Source: JAJYZP01 sp049964535 (GTDB taxonomy: Bacteria; Actinomycetota; Acidimicrobiia; Acidimicrobiales; Acidimicrobiaceae). Taken from it: 9,327 bases of DNA. The notes beneath the pieces were generated by a model. It was not told the origin of the DNA. It was given only the letters and a program-made list of their open reading frames with translations, and did not search any database. The stretch covers positions 1 to 9,327 of the forward strand of contig JBMFXG010000107.1 in assembly GCA_049964535.1 (NCBI GenBank), read 5' to 3'. Numbering within the stretch: the first letter of the stretch is position 1; each line of letters starts with the position of its first letter. Of this stretch, positions 1 to 6,853 are shown piece by piece. Made by a program: the position numbers and the translations under genes.

Positions 1-1324
1 CCTCGACGATACGCCATGACTCATGGATCGACTCCTCGGTAGCAAAGCGGCTCTGGTCACCATCGAGTGCATCTTCGATCAGTTTTGAATAACTCTCAAA
101 ACCTTGATCCTGACTCTCTGACTCCGAAACCCTCAAATCTACCTCATGCGACACAGCTCGAGCTCCTGGAGTCTTCGCCTGTACTCGCAGCGAGATCGTG
201 GCATCAGGTTTGAAACGAAAGATCAATCGATTAGCTTCGGGAAGCCTCGTCCGCACACCGTCACCAAAGATCGAGGTTGGGGGACGCTTGAACTCTACCA
301 CCGCTTCGGTCACGGTCTCTTTGAGTGCCTTGCCGGCGCGCACGTAGAACGGGACTCCGGCCCATCTCCACGACTGAATCGACGCCCTAAGAGCAAAGAA
401 GGTAGGTACCCGTGATGTAGGCTCCACGCCATTTTCGCTACGGTACCCGTCGTACTGTCCTGCTACCAGATCTTCAACTGCAATGGGAGGCATCGCCCGC
501 AACACCTTGAGCTTCTCATCTGAAATATCCTGAGCCTCCATCGAAATTGGTGGTTCCATCGCAAGGAGACAGATGATCTGAAGAAGATGATTTTGGAAGA
601 CATCTCGGATAGCGCCGACCGACTCATAGAACGCACCTCGACCCTCGACACCAAAGTCCTCTGCCATCGTTACCGTTACGCGAGAGATGAAGTTTCTGTT
701 CCAGAGCGGCTCGAGGACCGAATTCGCAAAGCGGAAGACCAGGAGGTTCTGAATAGCATCCTTACCCAAAAAGTGATCGATCCGAAAGATCTGATTTGCC
801 GGGAAGACCGACACCAACGAGTCATTGAGCTCATCACCAGATACCAGATCACGGCCAAGAGGCTTCTCCACGATCAATCGGCCTTGACGAGAAAGGCCGA
901 CCTCTCCCAGCGAGTTGACCACCTTTGCGAACATCGCCGGAGGAATTGCCAGGTAGAACAGCGCATGTGACTCGGGTCCCACTCGCTCCCGGAGCCTTTC
1001 GAAGGTATCGATCGAGTTGTAATCCCCCGCTTCATAGCCCACACCTTGAAGGAATGACCGGAGGTCTTCCTCGTCAAAGGACTCATTCGACTTACGTATG
1101 GACTCTTCTGCAAGATCTCGAAACTGCTCATCACTATATGCCGTGGAGGATACGCCGATTAGGCGGATCGGTTCTCGACGACGCTGGTGCAGCAAGAAGA
1201 GAGCAGGCAAAAGCATTTTCCTTGCCAGATCACCTGAGGCCCCAAAAAGTACTATGACTCCACCATCGAGTGGCGATTTCCGATCAGTTCTCACGCACAC
1301 CTCGTTCTTTGATCCCTTGAGCAC
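1..1324 (-). CDS. zwf: Glucose-6-phosphate dehydrogenase, C-terminus cut by window edge
   Basis: Catalyses NAD(P)+-dependent oxidation of glucose 6-phosphate to 6-phosphogluconolactone, the cytosolic entry step of the oxidative pentose phosphate pathway. The minus strand is open from the start to the left edge: 441 complete codons plus one base, with no internal stop. Visible motifs are the Rossmann nucleotide loop GASGDLA (residues 28-34), EKPLG (153-157), the substrate-binding and active-site stretch RIDHFLGK (181-188), QNHLLQ with the presumed catalytic His246, and YVRAGK (327-332). The spacing from His184 to His246 is 62 residues, the same as between H178 and H240 of the Leuconostoc enzyme. 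The last visible residues (ESWRIVE) match the family close to its C-terminus, so about 40-60 residues lie outside the window. The GTG at 1324 is chosen for its Shine-Dalgarno sequence and because it leaves a normal N-terminal extension; in-frame GTGs at 1300 and 1294 are weaker alternatives. The family assignment is very secure; cofactor preference is not determined. Confidence 0.96.
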   Translation of the reverse strand, partial: MLKGSKNEVCVRTDRKSPLDGGVIVLFGASGDLARKMLLPALFLLHQRRREPIRLIGVSSTAYSDEQFRDLAEESIRKSNESFDEEDLRSFLQGVGYEAGDYNSIDTFERLRERVGPESHALFYLAIPPAMFAKVVNSLGEVGLSRQGRLIVEKPLGRDLVSGDELNDSLVSVFPANQIFRIDHFLGKDAIQNLLVFRFANSVLEPLWNRNFISRVTVTMAEDFGVEGRGAFYESVGAIRDVFQNHLLQIICLLAMEPPISMEAQDISDEKLKVLRAMPPIAVEDLVAGQYDGYRSENGVEPTSRVPTFFALRASIQSWRWAGVPFYVRAGKALKETVTEAVVEFKRPPTSIFGDGVRTRLPEANRLIFRFKPDATISLRVQAKTPGARAVSHEVDLRVSESESQDQGFESYSKLIEDALDGDQSRFATEESIHESWRIVE

Positions 1325-1332
1325 TGCTCTGA

Positions 1333-1340
1333 CCACCTTT
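1333..1340 (-). promoter_or_regulatory. Shine-Dalgarno site deciding the zwf start
   Basis: The minus strand reads AAAGGTGG, followed by an 8-base spacer and the GTG at 1324. The alternative in-frame GTG codons at 1300 and 1294 have only a more distant AGGGA upstream (spacers of about 12 and 18 bases). This site therefore favours the longer zwf product. Confidence 0.55.
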
Positions 1341-1747
1341 AACCCTAGGCCAAATTCTCGAAACCTAAGTCAAGGACGAGACCGTGGCACGAGCAGTCAC
1401 GAGCCCGACGATATCCATCACTCTGACTATCTCTCGCTACCGTTAAATCTGAGATACGAAAGATCAACAAGTTCGTAACATCACCGATACCAGCGTCGGT
1501 CGGCTGAACAGAGTCATCGTTGACCTGAGAGAGACCCAATCACCACGGAGAACTATATCTCCGTCAAGAGAGAGGAGGGCTCACTTCGGTTACGACACGG
1601 TCGTTTGGATAGCCACACTCAGCGGCACAGGCTGATGCAATTACAACCCGCCTGTTTCGGTCTGACTTCTCTGCAACCGAACTAAGGAGGCTCAATCCCT
1701 GACGACCTTCGAGTCAGTTCATCGGACTCTCACAAACTAGCCTGCGC

Positions 1748-1769
1748 GTGCACTCAAACTTTGTGCACT
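1748..1769. repeat. Paired GTGCACT sites (possible operator)
   Basis: GTGCACT occurs at 1748-1754 and again at 1763-1769, 15 bases start to start. Because GTGCAC is its own reverse complement, the pair also forms an inverted repeat, GTGCAC-9-GTGCAC. A 9-base unit, CTTTGTGCA, overlaps the second copy (1759-1767) and recurs at 1808-1816. The geometry resembles a dimeric-repressor site, but no regulator is encoded nearby, so a function is inference only. Confidence 0.3.
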
Positions 1770-1772
1770 TGG

Positions 1773-1811
1773 TCACGCAGCTCCCTTGTCCAAAACCACC
1801 TCACCTCCTTT
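1773..1811 (-). other. Orphan perfect Shine-Dalgarno with very short reading frames
   Basis: On the minus strand, 1811-1801 reads AAAGGAGGTGA, an 11-base complement to the usual 16S rRNA 3' end. Two tiny frames follow. GTG at 1799 gives 8 residues and stops with TGA at 1775-1773. GTG at 1804, inside the motif, gives 16 residues (beginning VRWFW). Neither matches a known leader peptide. It may be a leader peptide, the relic of a lost gene's start, or chance. Read on the plus strand, the same bases look like an anti-Shine-Dalgarno sequence. Confidence 0.25.
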
Positions 1812-2120
1812 GTGCAGAAGCAGCGCGCGGCTGCGGAGCTTCGCTACTCATGGCGACAGAAGACCGCATGAGTCGCGGTCGCAGCCCCATCAGCGCATCA
1901 CTATCAGATCTCACCGTGTCATGGAAAGATACCGCGCAGGCTGTGAGAGGAAGAGAGCAGCTTACGTACCCCAGTTCTACCGTGCTCGAACTGAACCCAC
2001 TTTCGACCGAGGCACCCTGTGAAGTCTCTGGCGCTCATTTCTTCGTGCAAGCGAGCGAACGAAGGAACGTGACACCACTCCCGACAGACTCACCGCACCA
2101 ACGCCTGTAACTATGCCCCG

Positions 2121-3110
2121 CTACTCCCGCAACGATCGAGTAGGACGCGCCCCGAAGTGTGCGATCACATGTGCCGCAGCCTGGGTGCCGAGATTCAAAG
2201 AGTCCTGAAGAGACTGATGCTCGACAAGGCCAACGAGGTATCCTGCCGCAAAGAGATCTCCCGCCCCAGTTGTGTCGACCACCTTGACGCCAGTAACAGC
2301 GGGTACGGTAACGATATCTCTGTCGTCAAAGCCCAAAGCACCGTGCTCACCGAGTGTTATCACACCAGACACGCCCATCGAACGAAGGTGTTGCGCCATT
2401 GCGATAGTGCTCTCGGAACCGGTGTACGTTCCGACTTCAGCCTCGTTGCCAATTACGTGGGAGACGCCTGAGCGTAGCAGATGATCGATAGCGGTCCGCT
2501 GTCGCTCGACGAGAAGTGAGTCGGAGAACGACAGGATCACAGGTACCTGGTGACTCCTCAGTTCTTTCGCAACCGCCGTCAAACCCTCGAGGGCGCCATC
2601 GGAATCGAGCAGATATCCCTCGAAGTAGAGCGCCTCACATCGGGCAAGGTAGTCCAGGTCGATTCCCTGGCGAAAATAGGTCTGTGACGCGCCGAGATAG
2701 GTCGCCATCGTCCTTTCACCATCTTCAGTTACCAAGACCAAACAACGGCCGGTTTCGAGATCCAATTCGGTGGGGTCATCCACAAGNNNNNNNNNNAGAC
2801 TCACTCCGACGCCTCGAAGCTGATCCGCATAGACCCGGCCCAAAGTGTCGCCTACCGCTCGAGCAATCAATGTGCTCCGATGATTCAAAGCAGCGACGCC
2901 GACTGCCGTGTTTGCAGCAGAGCCTCCGCCGATCTCTCGTTCGACGCTCACGAGCGTACGGAGACGATCGCTCTCTGGTCCACTCACGAGAACCGTCGTC
3001 CCTTTCACAAGTCCTAGCTCATGTAGCTGGGCATCGTCGACCGATGCGATGAGATCAACGATCGCAGCACCGATGCAAGCGACTCCAACCTCATTGATAC
3101 CTATCCCCAC
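2121..3110 (-). CDS. PfkB-family kinase, adenosine-kinase-like
   Basis: Cytosolic ATP-dependent kinase of the ribokinase/PfkB fold. The closest remembered relatives are bacterial proteins annotated as adenosine kinase (adenosine + ATP to AMP + ADP), but substrate specificity cannot be read from the sequence. It has 329 residues, normal for the family. Visible motifs are the substrate-side GGGSAANTAVG (61-71), TGRCLVLV plus GERTM and YLGA (120-141), NEAE (222-225), and the ATP/anion-hole signature DTTGAGD (279-285) with Asp285 as the presumed catalytic base. The C-terminal HFGARP (about 318-323) is typical of the adenosine-kinase-like branch. Residues 105-108 are unknown because of ten Ns, yet the frame is the same on both sides. 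The start is GTG at 3110 behind AGGAGG with a short 4-base spacer. It is divergent from the aminopeptidase gene. No clear terminator follows. Confidence 0.9.
   Translation of the reverse strand: MGIGINEVGVACIGAAIVDLIASVDDAQLHELGLVKGTTVLVSGPESDRLRTLVSVEREIGGGSAANTAVGVAALNHRSTLIARAVGDTLGRVYADQLRGVGVSXXXXLVDDPTELDLETGRCLVLVTEDGERTMATYLGASQTYFRQGIDLDYLARCEALYFEGYLLDSDGALEGLTAVAKELRSHQVPVILSFSDSLLVERQRTAIDHLLRSGVSHVIGNEAEVGTYTGSESTIAMAQHLRSMGVSGVITLGEHGALGFDDRDIVTVPAVTGVKVVDTTGAGDLFAAGYLVGLVEHQSLQDSLNLGTQAAAHVIAHFGARPTRSLRE
2787..2796. other. Run of ten Ns (assembly gap) inside the kinase gene
   Basis: Ten consecutive Ns fall between the GVGVS and LVDDP segments of the kinase. The reading frame is continuous across them if the gap really is ten bases, and the length of this variable loop is plausible for the family. 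Gap size and sequence remain unknown. Confidence 0.99.
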
Positions 3111-3114
3111 AGAA

Positions 3115-3120
3115 CCTCCT
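3115..3120 (-). promoter_or_regulatory. Ribosome binding site of the kinase gene
   Basis: The minus strand reads AGGAGG, then TTCT, then the GTG start at 3110. The 4-base spacer is shorter than usual, but the core is perfect and no other start in the frame has a better one. Confidence 0.6.
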
Positions 3121-3170
3121 GGGTCTCACTGTGCCCTCGAGCTTAGAACGGCAAGACGATGAGGAGGTGA

Positions 3171-3290
3171 ATGCACGCACTCGTCATCACGCGAACACGG
3201 TACTTAGCTACTCACACCTTGCGATCGATCCCCCGCCGTACACCCTGCATCAAAAAGTCATCCTCACCTCCGACCGTTATCACCTCATAA
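3171..3290 (+). CDS. Doubtful small ORF, 39 residues
   Basis: An ATG preceded by a perfect AGGAGG (3162-3167) with only a 3-base spacer, followed by 39 codons and TAA. The product would be basic and Ser/Thr/Pro-rich at its end (begins MHALVITRTR), with no membrane segment or known family. It lies just upstream of the aminopeptidase gene on the same strand. The good Shine-Dalgarno core is the only support; the short spacer and unremarkable sequence argue against it. It could be a leader peptide or chance. Confidence 0.18.
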   Translation: MHALVITRTRYLATHTLRSIPRRTPCIKKSSSPPTVITS

Positions 3291-3363
3291 ACCTCGTGAA
3301 ACACCTACCGTCTGAAAAATCAATACCGCCAGAAGGACGTCGGCATCAAAGGCCCGAGTTAGC

Positions 3364-5937
3364 GTGATAGGGGTGAGAGAAAACAATCCATACCGTTTAT
3401 CACAAGGCGTGACTCCAATCCACTACGACCTTGCGCTTCAGCCCCATCCCGAAGAGGCAAGCTTCGATGGTGAGGTCTCAATCTCGTTAACGACAGAAGT
3501 CCCTCTGTCCACCCTTGAGCTCAACTCCTCAAAACTCGAAATCACCTCTGCCGTGTTATCGTCCCAGCCTGGAGACGAGCCACTCTCCAGCCTTGGCATC
3601 GAGATTGACCAGGAACACGAGATACTTCGTCTCCTCGCGCCGAACGAACTGCAACCTGGCCAATATTGCATCTCACTCACCTTCTCTGGCGTGCTCGACG
3701 ACGACCTCGCCGGATTCTACCGTTCCACCTACTTCGATGATCACGACCAAGAGCATGTGATAGCCACGACGCAGTTTGAATCGACCGATGCTCGCCGTGC
3801 CTTTCCCTGCTTCGACGAGCCCGCCATGAAGGCGACCTTCGCTGTGACCCTCGACGTCCCTCAAGGCCTGATGGCCATCTCGAACTACCCCGACGTCTCT
3901 ACGACCGTTCTCAACGATGGAACAACACAGCGCGTGAAGTTCCAAACCACAATGGTGATGTCGACCTACCTCCTAGCCTTTATCGTCGGACGACTCCAGG
4001 CGACGCCACCTTCAAGTGAATCAGGCGTACCTCTCAGAGTGATCGCCATTCCAGAACGCATGCACCTCACGAGCTTTGCTCAAAAAGTCGGTACCCACGC
4101 GCTGCGGTTTTTTGCGGAATGGTTCTCGATCCCCTATCCGGCACCGAAGCTCGACATGATCGCACTTCCGGATTTTGCCGCTGGTGCAATGGAGAACCTC
4201 GGCGCAGTTACCTATCGAGAGGCTGTCCTACTCGTCGACGAGGCACAAGCGTCGAAGTCAGAACTCGAGAGAGTCACCGACGTCATCTGCCACGAGCTTG
4301 CTCACATGTGGTTCGGTGACCTCGTCACGATGAAGTGGTGGAACGGTATCTGGCTCAACGAGGCGTTCGCTACCTACATGGAACTTTTGGCCTGCGACGC
4401 ATTCAACCCGGCCTGGAAACGCTGGGAATCCTTCGGAATGACACGACTCGCTGCGCTTGACGTCGATGGCTTGCCGTCGACGAGACCCATCGAGTACGAA
4501 GTGATAGCGCCCAATGATGCTGAAGATATGTTCGACCTTCTGACCTATGAGAAAGGCGCTTCAGTCCTCCGCATGCTCGAGAAATATCTCGGTTCCGACC
4601 GATTTCGAGATGGTGTACGGCACTATCTTGAGACCTACGCTTACTCGAACGCAGAGACGTCCGATCTTTGGCGGGCCCTAGCCGAGACGAGCGGCGAACC
4701 AATCGACGAGATCATGACGAGCTGGGTCTTTCAAGGCGGTCATCCGCTCGTCTCCGCATCGCTTGAAGGCAACCAACTCACACTCTCTCAGACACCTTTT
4801 CGATTCCTCGGAAGAGCAACCGATGACAACGGTGCAATCGGGAGTCACTGGTTCGTTCCAGTCTCAATCCAGACAGCCTCCGGAAACGAGCAACGATTGC
4901 TCACTGAGGCTACCACATCGATAGTCCTCGACGATCCATCTAGCACCGTCGTGATCAACGCCGGAGGAGCCGGTGTATTTCGGACACGCTATGATGCAAC
5001 CTTGCTCTCCCGCATCACTTCCCACTACGGCGAGCTCTCCGTCCTTGAACGCTTCAACTTAATCTCAGATACCTGGTCTCTGACCCTCTCCGAGCATGAG
5101 AGCCTCCACGAGTACGTTGCCCTTACTCGGGCGTGTGCAACGGAACGAGATCCAAACGTGCTAAAACTCGTCTCTTCGTCCATGAATCTCGTCCATCGGA
5201 TAGCTCAGACGGACGAGCAGGAATACGTTGCGAACTGGGCACGCGAGATCTTTCAACCAATCGTCGATGAAGTCGGTTACGAGCCTCGAGAGCAAGACGA
5301 TCAAAACGATCGCCTAAACCGGGCTCTTGCGCTCGAGGCACTCGGTTCCCTTGCAGGTGATCCTTTGGTGATTGAAAGTGCACTCGAACAGTTCAGGCGC
5401 GACATGTCAGGAGTCGAACACCTCGCACCCGATCTTGCGTCATCGATTTTGAATCTTGTGGCTCAGCATGGAGACGACACTGAGTTCGCATTTCTCCTCG
5501 ACCGATATCGACATCCTCGAGATCCCCAAGATCGCCTGCGAAACCTCTACGCATTGACTCAGTTCAACAGCGCTAGCCTCCTGGCCAGAGCCTTTACCAT
5601 GGCCAAAGAAGAGGTTCGTATCCAAGATGCTTTCGGCGTGATAGCTCGGCTCATCGCCAACAAGACTGCAGGACTAGAAATGTTTCAACTGGCAGTAGAC
5701 AATTGGGAGTTTTTAACCGATCGATTCCCCCCCAGAGCCCACGTCAGCATGCTTGCAAGCATCCCAACACTCTGTGGGGAACGAAGTGCGCCTCACGCCA
5801 GCTCCGTTGTAGCCTTCATTGATGCCCATCCTCCACGTACTGGAGGTCGGATCTTGGCTCAAACGCTCGAACGCTACCAACTTAACCTGCGCTTTCGAGA
5901 GAACTACAGTGGACAGCTCGAATCGATAGCTCCGTAA
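3364..5937 (+). CDS. pepN: M1-family zinc aminopeptidase (aminopeptidase N type)
   Basis: Removes N-terminal residues from peptides in cytosolic peptide turnover; no signal peptide is visible. At 857 residues it has the usual length of a four-domain M1 enzyme. An N-terminal beta domain (about 1-190, opening with NPYRLS) is followed by the catalytic domain with the GAMEN exopeptidase motif (274-278), HELAH (310-314) and Glu333 eighteen residues later, completing the HEXXH-X18-E zinc site. Tyr395 in TYEKGA matches the transition-state tyrosine. A beta-sandwich (about 435-520) and a helical ERAP1_C-like domain (about 525-857) follow. All key residues are present, so it should be active. The GTG at 3364 is taken as the start and overlaps the TGA of a small upstream frame. 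A weak AAAGG lies 11 bases upstream, and GTG at 3373 is an alternative. It appears monocistronic, and no U-tailed terminator follows. Confidence 0.97.
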   Translation: MIGVRENNPYRLSQGVTPIHYDLALQPHPEEASFDGEVSISLTTEVPLSTLELNSSKLEITSAVLSSQPGDEPLSSLGIEIDQEHEILRLLAPNELQPGQYCISLTFSGVLDDDLAGFYRSTYFDDHDQEHVIATTQFESTDARRAFPCFDEPAMKATFAVTLDVPQGLMAISNYPDVSTTVLNDGTTQRVKFQTTMVMSTYLLAFIVGRLQATPPSSESGVPLRVIAIPERMHLTSFAQKVGTHALRFFAEWFSIPYPAPKLDMIALPDFAAGAMENLGAVTYREAVLLVDEAQASKSELERVTDVICHELAHMWFGDLVTMKWWNGIWLNEAFATYMELLACDAFNPAWKRWESFGMTRLAALDVDGLPSTRPIEYEVIAPNDAEDMFDLLTYEKGASVLRMLEKYLGSDRFRDGVRHYLETYAYSNAETSDLWRALAETSGEPIDEIMTSWVFQGGHPLVSASLEGNQLTLSQTPFRFLGRATDDNGAIGSHWFVPVSIQTASGNEQRLLTEATTSIVLDDPSSTVVINAGGAGVFRTRYDATLLSRITSHYGELSVLERFNLISDTWSLTLSEHESLHEYVALTRACATERDPNVLKLVSSSMNLVHRIAQTDEQEYVANWAREIFQPIVDEVGYEPREQDDQNDRLNRALALEALGSLAGDPLVIESALEQFRRDMSGVEHLAPDLASSILNLVAQHGDDTEFAFLLDRYRHPRDPQDRLRNLYALTQFNSASLLARAFTMAKEEVRIQDAFGVIARLIANKTAGLEMFQLAVDNWEFLTDRFPPRAHVSMLASIPTLCGERSAPHASSVVAFIDAHPPRTGGRILAQTLERYQLNLRFRENYSGQLESIAP

Positions 5938-6020
5938 GGATCATCGAAAACGATCACTGACGACCGAGAAGGACCCTCACCCGATCCAACGCCGAGCGCA
6001 CTCCCGAGTTCGCATTGTGG

Positions 6021-6080
6021 ACGATGAATCCCGAGAGCGAAACGCGCTCCAGGTCGAACGAGCAAGAAAGGATTCATCGT
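6021..6080. repeat. 11-base inverted repeat with nested hairpin
   Basis: ACGATGAATCC at 6021-6031 is the exact reverse complement of GGATTCATCGT at 6070-6080. The 38-base loop contains a second small stem, GAGCG-AAACG-CGCTC. Transcribed from either strand, this would fold into a two-stem structure. It lies about 85 bases after the aminopeptidase stop. It lacks a U-tract, so it is not a classical terminator. Confidence 0.4.
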
Positions 6081-6793
6081 TCGTCACGCGTCCTATCACG
6101 AAGAGACCCTCGAAACGCTCGCTCATCAGCATCTGGCGGCTCGATGCTTGACGTGATAGTCCCGGTAGCGCGACAGATGCAGCCTGATCGAATCCCCTCG
6201 CTCCACTAGCAGGCGCTTCGACCTTCTCCACACTGGTCGATGCGCAGAGATAGATGCTGACAGGCCTTAGACCGAGAATCGAGTTGGGGCGTCAAACTCT
6301 GCCCATCAACCGAATTTGTCGCCCAACGACGCAGATATCGCTCTCGATCCCGCCTCCTCGGTGAGTGACCGGAGGCCACATTTCCTTTCGGGAAGTGACG
6401 TTCGAACCACCAATACGGCGCTACCTTGCCGGCGCCGGTAAGACGACGCACTCACGGTGAGGAAGTAATCTCGCCATCATTTTTCACACTTCATCCCAAC
6501 AGCCCGCTTACAGATGATGATCTCCGCCGCCATGATCGTGGCACTCTTGACGTCTGCAAGAATACGTTGGCGTTCACCTCGTCCGCTACGACATGTAGAA
6601 CTATCACGAGCGCCGAGGTCGAGCTTCTACACCGTAAGAACCCGAGCGAATACTCTCGTCACGCCCTTTGCGCATGAAGCCATTGGAGGAATAAAGACCC
6701 TCCCTAAGAGTACGTCGTTCTAATTTCAGCACACATTCATCACCCATCCACTCATCTCGCGGACACCTGGCCAGCTCGCTTCCTTGCGCGAGA

Positions 6794-6820
6794 GTGGTCA
6801 CATCGATCTCGGGTGACCAC
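6794..6820. repeat. 8-base inverted repeat GTGGTCAC / GTGACCAC
   Basis: GTGGTCAC at 6794-6801 and GTGACCAC at 6813-6820 are exact reverse complements, separated by 11 bases. It sits nine bases before the 24-base palindrome, so the two could form tandem hairpins in RNA. It could also serve as a dyad protein-binding site. Confidence 0.4.
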
Positions 6821-6829
6821 CGTCCCTCA

Positions 6830-6853
6830 CGCTCATCGGGGCCCCGATGAGCG
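6830..6853. repeat. Perfect 24-base palindrome
   Basis: The left half CGCTCATCGGGG (6830-6841) is followed directly by its exact reverse complement CCCCGATGAGCG (6842-6853). In RNA this gives a 10-bp stem with a GGCC tetraloop. As DNA it is a loop-free dyad that could bind a dimeric protein. No U-tract follows on either strand. U-less hairpin terminators have been proposed for actinobacteria, so a bidirectional terminator is possible, as is an operator. Confidence 0.5.

Larger units (their letters stand above)
1341..2120. other. Gene-free stretch upstream of zwf and downstream of the kinase
   Basis: About 780 bases between two minus-strand genes with no ORF that I recognise. The longest open frames are a 120-codon plus-strand frame (1748-2110) and a 64-codon minus-strand frame with a TTG start (1345-1539) that stops 20 bases before the zwf start. 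Neither has a convincing ribosome site or family resemblance. The zwf promoter should lie in the zwf-proximal part, but I see only weak -35/-10-like pairs. The stretch also holds an 11-base Shine-Dalgarno motif near 1801-1811, GTGCACT repeats at 1748-1769, and an imperfect hairpin (CTTCGT...ACGAAG) around 2041-2064. It could be a decayed gene, a long leader or an unrecognised RNA; none is demonstrated. Confidence 0.6.
3111..3363. promoter_or_regulatory. Divergent intergenic region between kinase and aminopeptidase
   Basis: The 253 bases between divergent GTG starts must hold promoters for both genes unless the aminopeptidase is read from further upstream. On the kinase side there is a weak candidate: TTCACC, then TCTAAG 18 bases later, on the minus strand around 3140-3171. 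No strong promoter is visible for the aminopeptidase. Two doubtful small frames lie on the plus strand. One is at 3171-3290. The other (GTG at 3131 or 3167) ends at TGA 3365-3367, overlapping the aminopeptidase GTG by four bases (GTGA). Confidence 0.45.

Noticed and set aside
587..970. 127-codon plus-strand frame and other frames within 146-1257
   Set aside because: They lie antisense or out of frame to the zwf coding sequence, which carries all conserved G6PD motifs.
1345..1539. 64-codon minus-strand frame with TTG start just upstream of zwf
   Set aside because: No ribosome site worth the name, no recognisable family, and a rare start codon; mentioned only as part of the gene-free stretch.
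1748..2110. 120-codon plus-strand frame
   Set aside because: No Shine-Dalgarno sequence before the start, composition unlike the real genes, no motif; compatible with chance.
6395..6412. TTCGAAC resembling a tRNA T-loop
   Set aside because: The flanking bases do not pair as a T-stem, and no acceptor or anticodon arm could be placed around it.
6685..6703. GGAGG...CCTCC hairpin as a terminator
   Set aside because: Only 5 bp with a 9-base loop and no U-tract.
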